NCBI GenBank assembly: GCA_002422745.1
Contig: DITH01000178.1
Coordinates: forward strand, 1 to 6,152
Reading direction: 5' to 3'
DNA length: 6,152 bases
DNA from: Alphaproteobacteria bacterium UBA6189
GTDB taxonomy: Bacteria > Pseudomonadota > Alphaproteobacteria > Rickettsiales > UBA3002
Made by a program: the position numbers and the translations under genes. This document shows positions 1 through 3,990 of the stretch, one piece after another. Positions within the stretch are counted from its first letter, which is position 1; each line of letters opens with the position of its first letter. The notes under the pieces were generated by a model. It worked only from the letters and a program-made list of their open reading frames with translations. It was not told the origin of the DNA and searched no databases.

Positions 1-776
1 AGGATATCGTGCGGTTTCACGCGGTCTATTGGCCGGCGTTCCTGATGTCGGCCAAGCTGGAGCTGCCTGAGCGGATTTTTGCGCATGGTTGGTGGACCAT
101 TGAAGGTGAAAAAATGAGCAAATCGCTCGGCAATGTCGTCTCACCCAGTCATCTGGTCGAGCGCTATGGGCTCGATCAAACCCGCTATTTCCTGCTGCGG
201 GAAGTGCCGTTCGGCTCGGACGGCAATTTCTCGCGCCAGGCGATGTTTGAGCGCATTAATGCCGATCTTGCCAATAATATTGGTAATCTGGCGCAGCGCA
301 CGCTGAGTATGATCGCTAAAAATTGTGCCGAACAGGTGCCCGCCGTGAGCATTGAGAAAACCCTGCCGCAGGATGAAGCGCTGATGGACCTGGTGCGTGT
401 CACCAGTGCCGCGACGCATACTACGGCCCGCGAACAGATGCAGCGCTGCAAATTCGGCGAAGTAATCGGGGCGATTCTTTCCATGGCCTCGGCCGCCAAC
501 GAATATATCGACAAGGAAGCCCCGTGGACGCTGAAAAAGACCGATCCGGCGCGCATGGAAGCGGTGCTGTATTACCTGGCCGAATCGATTCGCTGTATCG
601 GCATCATGCTGCAACCCTTTACGCCCGATGCAGCCGCTAAGCTGCTCGATCAGCTGGCGATTGCGCCGCATGAGCGCAGCTTCACCTGCCTCACCGCCGC
701 ATATGCGCTAAAGCCCGGTGCGCCGCTGCCAAAGCCACAAGGTGTGTTCCCCCGGCTGATGGTGGATGCGGCCTAA
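1..776 (+). CDS. metG: Methionyl-tRNA synthetase, C-terminal half (5' end outside window)
   Basis: Class I aminoacyl-tRNA synthetase that charges initiator and elongator tRNA(Met) with methionine in the cytosol. The reading frame is already open at the left edge (first full codon at 3). The GTG at 9 is an internal Val codon, because the upstream residues Asp-Ile continue the family's conserved DIVRFHAVYWPAFLMSA block. The KMSKS catalytic loop that stabilises the adenylate transition state is intact at 111-125 (EKMSKSLGNVV). The alpha-helical anticodon-binding domain follows, with the typical DLANNIGNLAQR segment near 265-300. The protein ends soon after this domain with no EMAP/Trbp111-like tRNA-binding extension, as in the short alphaproteobacterial form. 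About 257 codons are visible, probably half of the enzyme. It stops at TAA 774-776, directly followed by an in-frame TAG. From family knowledge, alphaproteobacterial metG often follows tmk-holB; those genes would lie to the left. Confidence 0.97.
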   Translation, partial: DIVRFHAVYWPAFLMSAKLELPERIFAHGWWTIEGEKMSKSLGNVVSPSHLVERYGLDQTRYFLLREVPFGSDGNFSRQAMFERINADLANNIGNLAQRTLSMIAKNCAEQVPAVSIEKTLPQDEALMDLVRVTSAATHTTAREQMQRCKFGEVIGAILSMASAANEYIDKEAPWTLKKTDPARMEAVLYYLAESIRCIGIMLQPFTPDAAAKLLDQLAIAPHERSFTCLTAAYALKPGAPLPKPQGVFPRLMVDAA

Positions 777-805
777 TAGCTGCCGCATTGAAGTTTTGTT
801 TTTTT
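766..805 (+). terminator. Candidate intrinsic terminator/attenuator between metG and the tatD-like gene
   Basis: A perfect 7-bp GC-rich inverted repeat, ATGCGGC (766-772) and GCCGCAT (782-788), can be extended by one G·U pair. It encloses a 9-nt loop holding the metG stop and the tandem TAG. After five bases comes a T-rich tract, TTTT (794-797), G, then seven T (799-805). The form matches a Rho-independent terminator, with a slightly displaced T tract. Since the next gene starts only 17 bases later in the same direction, partial readthrough is likely if it works at all. Termination is inferred from sequence shape only. Confidence 0.5.
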
Positions 806-821
806 CAGGGATACTGCGTTT

Positions 822-1607
822 ATGCTTGTCGATTCGCATTGCCACCTGAATTACCCCGAACTGGCCGATACGGCGGCGGTGATCGCCCGCGCTAAGGCGG
901 CCGGGGTCGGGCTGATGCAGACCATTTCTACCAAGCGCGGCGATTTTGCGGCGGTGAAGGCGCTGGCGGAGACCTACCCCGAGATTTATTGCTCCATTGG
1001 CGTGCATCCGCACGAGGCCGAGCCGCATGAGGATATTACGGAAGCCGAGCTACTCGCGGCCGCGGCACATCCCCGGGTGATCGGCATCGGCGAAACGGGG
1101 CTCGATTTTTATTACGAGCATAGCCCACGCGGTATTCAGACAGAATTGTTTCACCGCCATATTCGGGTGGCGCGCCAGCTCGATCTGCCGGTGATTGTTC
1201 ATTCCCGCGCGGCGGACGAGGAAACCGTTGCTATACTTAAGCAAGAACATGAAGAGGGCGGTCCATTTCGTTTTCTTATCCATTGCTTTAGCTCTACTAG
1301 CTATCTTGCTGAAGAATCAGTAAAACTTGGTGGCTATATTTCCTTATCCGGTATCCTGACCTTCAAGAAAGCTCAGGCATTACGTGAAGCTGCGGCCGCC
1401 GTACCGCTGGACCGGTTGCTAGTGGAAACTGACGCGCCATACCTGGCACCCGAACCGCATCGCGGCCAGTCGGCGGAACCCGCTTATACCGCGATTACCG
1501 CCCTCAAATTGGCGAAGATTAAAGGGGTAAGCGCTGAAGTCATCGCGCAGGTGACCACCGAGAATTTCTTTCGCCTGTTCAGTAAGGCGCGCCCGGTTGC
1601 GGCATGA
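822..1607 (+). CDS. ycfH: TatD family metal-dependent hydrolase/deoxyribonuclease (YcfH type)
   Basis: A 261-residue amidohydrolase-fold (TIM-barrel) enzyme, full length for the TatD family (about 260). Members are cytosolic metal-dependent DNases, some shown to act as 3'-5' exonucleases or in DNA repair; the physiological substrate of the YcfH branch is not settled. The metal ligands are all visible: HxH at His6/His8 (DSHCHLN), Glu91 in GIGETGLDFYYE, His127 in PVIVHSR, His154 in LIHCFS, and Asp204 in VETDAPYLAP. The ATG at 822 has a Shine-Dalgarno AGGGA at 807-811 and begins right before the conserved VDSHCHL, so the start is firm. It lies 45 bp after metG and overlaps the next gene by 4 bp, which suggests one operon. 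I chose YcfH over TatD or YjjV because the metG/holB neighbourhood matches ycfH; the paralogue choice is inference. Codons around 1230-1390 are much more AT-rich than the rest. Confidence 0.93.
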   Translation: MLVDSHCHLNYPELADTAAVIARAKAAGVGLMQTISTKRGDFAAVKALAETYPEIYCSIGVHPHEAEPHEDITEAELLAAAAHPRVIGIGETGLDFYYEHSPRGIQTELFHRHIRVARQLDLPVIVHSRAADEETVAILKQEHEEGGPFRFLIHCFSSTSYLAEESVKLGGYISLSGILTFKKAQALREAAAAVPLDRLLVETDAPYLAPEPHRGQSAEPAYTAITALKLAKIKGVSAEVIAQVTTENFFRLFSKARPVAA

Positions 1608-2419
1608 GTTTGCCGATAACGATCACTGTGCTGGGATGTGGGGCATCGGGCGGAGTGCCGCTGATCGGCTGTGAGTGTACGGTTTGCACCTCGAGCAATC
1701 CCAAGAATCAGCGCGGAAGGGCGTCGATTTCAGTGGAGCAGGGGGCTACACGGGTGCTGATAGATGCATCGCCCGATTTGCGCCAGCAAGCGCTCCGTGA
1801 AGGCATTTCCACCGTGGATGCGATCCTCTTTACCCACGACCATGCCGACCATACGCACGGCATCGACGATGCGCGATCATTCAACTATCACCGTAACGGG
1901 GCGCTCCCCATTTATGGCACGCAAGCGACATTGGAGGGGATAACGCAGCGCTTTGCCTATGCGTTTGGTGCACCGGCCGGGCCGGACGGGGTGTGGTTTA
2001 AGCCTTCACTGGAACCGAAAGTTATCGATGATTATGATCTGATATCAATCGGTAGCATGGATATCTTAAGCTACTTGCAGCATCACGGTAAGGTCAATAG
2101 TACGGGCTATCGTATTGGAAATTTTGCCTATTCGCCAGATGTGCATAACTTTCCGGAGGAATCACTTCAAGTTCTTGAAAAACTGGATGTTTGGCTTGTG
2201 GATTGTTTACGCTACCGCGAAGCGCCAACCCATGCACATCTGGAGAAAACACTTGCTTGGATTGACCGGCTTAAGCCACGGCTGAGTATCCTAACCCATA
2301 TGGCCCATGAGCTTGAATACGAACAGCTGCTCCGAGAATTGCCACCAAACGTGGTGCCTGCTTATGATGGGATGACGATTCAACTGAGCACGGAAGGTTC
2401 GGTGGTGCTATCGCGCTAA
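1604..2419 (+). CDS. PhnP-like metallo-beta-lactamase-fold hydrolase
   Basis: A 271-residue metallo-beta-lactamase-fold phosphodiesterase-like enzyme. The N-terminal VLGCGASGGVP glycine loop is typical of the PhnP/Lipoate-ligase-linked MBL group. The HxHxDH metal motif is present as His78, His80, Asp82, His83 (THDHADH). Later likely ligands are His160 or His161, Asp179 (YSPDV) and His232 (LTHMAH). Cys23-x-Cys25-xx-Cys28 plus His235 match the extra structural zinc site known in E. coli PhnP. PhnP itself cleaves 5-phosphoribosyl cyclic phosphate in phosphonate use, but no phn gene is near. This copy sits in the metG-tatD series found in many Alphaproteobacteria, so its substrate is unknown and I give no symbol. 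The start ATG overlaps the preceding stop (ATGA) and has no good Shine-Dalgarno at normal spacing (an AAGG at 1584-1587 is 16 bases away), so it is probably translated by coupling. The 2030-2220 stretch is AT-rich. Confidence 0.92.
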   Translation: MSLPITITVLGCGASGGVPLIGCECTVCTSSNPKNQRGRASISVEQGATRVLIDASPDLRQQALREGISTVDAILFTHDHADHTHGIDDARSFNYHRNGALPIYGTQATLEGITQRFAYAFGAPAGPDGVWFKPSLEPKVIDDYDLISIGSMDILSYLQHHGKVNSTGYRIGNFAYSPDVHNFPEESLQVLEKLDVWLVDCLRYREAPTHAHLEKTLAWIDRLKPRLSILTHMAHELEYEQLLRELPPNVVPAYDGMTIQLSTEGSVVLSR

Positions 2420-2435
2420 GCGAGGGATCGCGATA
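2409..2435 (+). repeat. Inverted repeat spanning the stop codon of the PhnP-like gene
   Basis: TATCGCG (2409-2415) and CGCGATA (2429-2435) form a perfect 7-bp stem around a 13-nt loop that contains the TAA stop. No T tract follows, so it is not a canonical intrinsic terminator. It could stabilise the 3' end of the operon transcript or mark a Rho-dependent end. Its role is not determined from sequence. Confidence 0.35.
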
Positions 2436-2458
2436 ACGTAGATTTCCGCACCATCGCC

Positions 2459-2486
2459 TTAAACACCCATCATTACTTTCCATAAT
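2459..2486 (+). promoter_or_regulatory. Possible sigma70-type promoter upstream of the micro-ORF
   Basis: A TTAAAC box (2459-2464) and a CATAAT box (2481-2486, five of six to consensus) are separated by 16 bp inside an AT-rich stretch; 2456-2507 has about 31% GC by hand count. A start near 2493 would leave a leader of about 15 nt, just enough to hold the AGGA Shine-Dalgarno of the ORF at 2508. The -35 match is weak, so this is only a candidate. Confidence 0.3.
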
Positions 2487-2495
2487 ACATATTAT
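2482..2495. repeat. Short AT palindrome before the micro-ORF (possible operator)
   Basis: ATAATA-CA-TATTAT is a perfect 6+2+6 inverted repeat. It overlaps the candidate -10 box and ends at the Shine-Dalgarno of the ORF at 2508. The position would suit a repressor site, but AT-rich promoters can give such symmetry by chance. Confidence 0.25.
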
Positions 2496-2507
2496 AGGAT
2501 ATTAAGG

Positions 2508-2579
2508 ATGGCGGTTTGCAGGGTATGTGGAATGAAATCCCGCCACTCCCGCGGCCCTATTGGCGGCGCCAAACGCTAA
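2508..2579 (+). CDS. Putative 23-residue basic CxxC microprotein
   Basis: I do not recognise this as a named gene. The 24-codon frame starts ATG (2508), begins MAVCRVCGMK and ends RGPIGGAKR before TAA (2577-2579). It has Cys4-xx-Cys7 and His13, which could form part of a metal site, six Lys/Arg and no acidic residue, so it could bind nucleic acid; both points are inference. Evidence for translation: AGGA at 2496-2499 lies 8 bases before the ATG, the upstream spacer is about 31% GC while the frame is 62% GC, and 15 of 23 third positions are G or C, like the neighbouring genes. Its last 4 bases overlap the 3' end of ccmB on the other strand. Alternatives are a chance ORF, a leader peptide, or part of a small RNA. 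It is too short for certainty without conservation. Confidence 0.4.
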   Translation: MAVCRVCGMKSRHSRGPIGGAKR

Positions 2580-3226
2580 TTACTGGCACGGATGCAGGCG
2601 GCGCTGGCCAACACCATAATGGGCAGTAGAAAGATGCTGAACGCGACCAGAAACAACAATTGCGGCTCGCCCAACTCCCCACTACGACGCAAATATTCGC
2701 TACCGAAAATAATCACCGGCGTTGCGAGTGGTAGCGCGATCAACATACTAATGGCCCGTGCTCGCGCTAAGCCGATGGTCATGGCGGCAGCCAGCGTGGC
2801 AATGATGCTGAGCGCGCCGACTCCGGCAGTGACCCCGGCGGCATAATGCCACACACTAGCGCCGGCAATATCCATCAGCCCTATAAAGATGGGTAATATG
2901 AGCAACATCGGCACCAACGTAACCAGGTAAAAGGCCAGCCATTTCGCCAGCACGACATTATAGAGACTGCGTGGCAGTTGCTGGTAAACCTCTATAACCC
3001 CCTGCTCGGCATCACGCTGGAACAAGGGCAAAGCGCCGAGCCCGATACTGGCTACCATGGCCATCCATAGAATAGCTGGTGCAAGGGCTGCGAGCGCGCC
3101 GAGTTGACTTTGTTGCAATCCCAGTGGCACCGCCAACACCATAAGAGAGAAAAATCCAGTTATATAAATAACTTCATCGATATTCTTAAAGTAATATTTC
3201 ACTTCATGTTGAAAGAGAGTCCACAT
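2576..3226 (-). CDS. ccmB: Haem exporter / cytochrome c maturation permease CcmB
   Basis: Integral inner-membrane subunit of the CcmAB ABC transporter in system I cytochrome c maturation. With CcmC, CcmD and CcmE it drives release of haem-loaded CcmE for attachment to apocytochromes in the periplasm. At 216 residues it has the family's normal length (about 220). Six hydrophobic segments can be seen at about residues 21-37, 43-66, 93-117, 127-153, 158-176 and 187-211. The cytoplasmic loop FQRDAEQGVIEVYQQLPRS (69-87) matches the conserved 'D..G.LE.L...P' coupling region, and LPLATPVIIFG (165-175) is a family hallmark. The start is firm: a strong Shine-Dalgarno GAGGTGA (plus-strand 3234-3240) lies 7 bases upstream, inside the ccmA end, and the start overlaps the ccmA stop by one base (TAATG). 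The first ~30 codons are strikingly AT-rich. No ccmC follows; instead it converges with the micro-ORF. Confidence 0.95.
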   Translation of the reverse strand: MWTLFQHEVKYYFKNIDEVIYITGFFSLMVLAVPLGLQQSQLGALAALAPAILWMAMVASIGLGALPLFQRDAEQGVIEVYQQLPRSLYNVVLAKWLAFYLVTLVPMLLILPIFIGLMDIAGASVWHYAAGVTAGVGALSIIATLAAAMTIGLARARAISMLIALPLATPVIIFGSEYLRRSGELGEPQLLFLVAFSIFLLPIMVLASAACIRASN

Positions 3227-3858
3227 TAGTGAATCACCTCAATATTGCTATCCATATTACTGATATTAATGAATTTAACATTTTCACCTTCGATTTGGCT
3301 ATGATGACTAGTCATCACGACCATGCCGCCCTGCTCGAGCCGCGTTTGTAGCAGCGCATGCAGCCGCTCGACCCCCGCTTTATCGAGATTGGCGGTCGGT
3401 TCATCGAGCAGCCACAGATAGGCCGGCATGGTGATGAGGCGCGTGAGCGCCACGCGTTGCTGCCAGCCGGCCGAAAGCTGTTGCAAGGGCACATCCTCGA
3501 GCCCTTCGAGATCGAAAAAATGGAGTGCGGCCCGGTAAAGTTCGTCGTTACGGGCGGCGCGTGCCCAGACGCGCACATTATCGGCCACGCTCAGGCTTGG
3601 GGTGAGGCCGCGCTTATGGCCGATAAAAAGCGGCCGCGGATGGAAATCATGCGTGAGCTGTTCGCCATTAAGGCGGATTTCGCCCCCGCTTGGCGGCAGC
3701 AGCCCCGCCAGCGTTTTTAGTAGCGTGGTTTTCCCCGCGCCGTTTTGCCCCTGCACCACCAGCAATTCGTTGCTATGTAGGCGGTAGGTGAGCCCATGGA
3801 TCAGCGGCTGCCCATCCCGCGTGACCTGAAGGTCGAGAAGCTCTAAACTGTTACTCAT
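3226..3858 (-). CDS. ccmA: Cytochrome c biogenesis ATP-binding protein CcmA
   Basis: Cytoplasmic ABC ATPase that pairs with CcmB and powers the haem-handling step of cytochrome c maturation. At 210 residues it fits the family (200-215). Walker A is GQNGAGKTT (37-45). The CcmA-type IGHKRGLTPSLSVADNV (79-95) replaces an ordinary Q-loop. The signature is LSAGWQQRVALTRL (128-141), Walker B YLWLLDEP (147-154, Asp152, Glu153), and the H-loop TSHH (183-186). I chose ATG 3858 (MSNSLELLDL) because it fits the family N-terminus. The frame stays open to another ATG at 3954, but that adds 32 unconserved basic residues, lacks a Shine-Dalgarno and runs through the promoter region. Oddly, the best Shine-Dalgarno, GGAGG, abuts ATG 3858 with no spacer; a GGGG lies 8 bases upstream. 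The last ~24 residues after the H-loop are coded by very AT-rich DNA (about 27% GC at 3241-3300) and do not resemble a usual CcmA tail. Confidence 0.94.
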   Translation of the reverse strand: MSNSLELLDLQVTRDGQPLIHGLTYRLHSNELLVVQGQNGAGKTTLLKTLAGLLPPSGGEIRLNGEQLTHDFHPRPLFIGHKRGLTPSLSVADNVRVWARAARNDELYRAALHFFDLEGLEDVPLQQLSAGWQQRVALTRLITMPAYLWLLDEPTANLDKAGVERLHALLQTRLEQGGMVVMTSHHSQIEGENVKFINISNMDSNIEVIH

Positions 3859-3886
3859 CCTCCACGCCCCAGAAAAAAAGGATCGT

Positions 3887-3914
3887 TTGCACCGGTATCG
3901 CGCAAGTTTATATT
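3887..3914 (+). promoter_or_regulatory. acnA: Candidate acnA promoter
   Basis: The -10 box TATATT (3909-3914, five of six to consensus) is preceded at 16 bp by TTGCAC (3887-3892), which keeps only the TTG of the -35 consensus. A start near 3921 would give a leader of about 70 nt. On the other strand TATAAA (3907-3912) could be the -10 for ccmA, but I see no good -35 for it. Confidence 0.33.
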
Positions 3915-3967
3915 GCAGCTTGCCCCTAGCATTTAGAACGTGTGTGCCAATCAATCAATAACAACTA

Positions 3968-3978
3968 CCCGTAACGGG
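3968..3978. repeat. CCCGT-A-ACGGG inverted repeat ahead of acnA start
   Basis: A perfect 5+1+5 symmetric sequence lies 12 bases before the acnA start codon and next to its Shine-Dalgarno. As DNA it could be a small operator. As RNA it folds only as a 4-bp stem with a UAA loop, so a strong structural role is doubtful. Confidence 0.3.
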
Positions 3979-3990
3979 ATGGAGCCCAGA

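Larger units (their letters stand above)
3859..3990. promoter_or_regulatory. Divergent ccmA/acnA intergenic region
   Basis: This 132-bp spacer must carry the promoters for both ccmA (leftward) and acnA (rightward). Visible elements are an A7 run (3873-3879), the palindrome ACCGGT (3891-3896), a TATATT/TATAAA-like core on the two strands at 3907-3914, three tandem CAAT units (3948-3959), and an inverted repeat at 3968-3978. The shared core suggests that the two directions may compete or be co-regulated, but this is inference. Confidence 0.6.

Noticed and set aside
9..11. GTG at 9 as the start of the first gene
   Set aside because: In-frame codons before it continue the conserved MetRS block, so the gene is cut by the window edge.
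141..671. 176-codon minus-strand frame opposite metG
   Set aside because: Antisense shadow of conserved methionyl-tRNA synthetase with no recognisable motif.
2540..2566. CCGCCA/TGGCGG stem as a terminator for ccmB
   Set aside because: Six-bp stem with a 15-nt loop and no real T tract on the minus strand (GATTTCATT follows); it also falls inside the micro-ORF.
3859..3954. N-terminal extension of ccmA to ATG 3954
   Set aside because: It adds 32 unconserved residues, has no Shine-Dalgarno, and covers the divergent promoter region; family alignment favours 3858.
3948..3959. Three tandem CAAT units before acnA
   Set aside because: Too short and simple to be called a functional repeat; likely chance in an AT-rich leader.
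3979..3990. Alternative acnA start at ATG 3979
   Set aside because: In frame, but the following GGAG is the natural Shine-Dalgarno for ATG 3991, and only a weak AACGGG precedes 3979.
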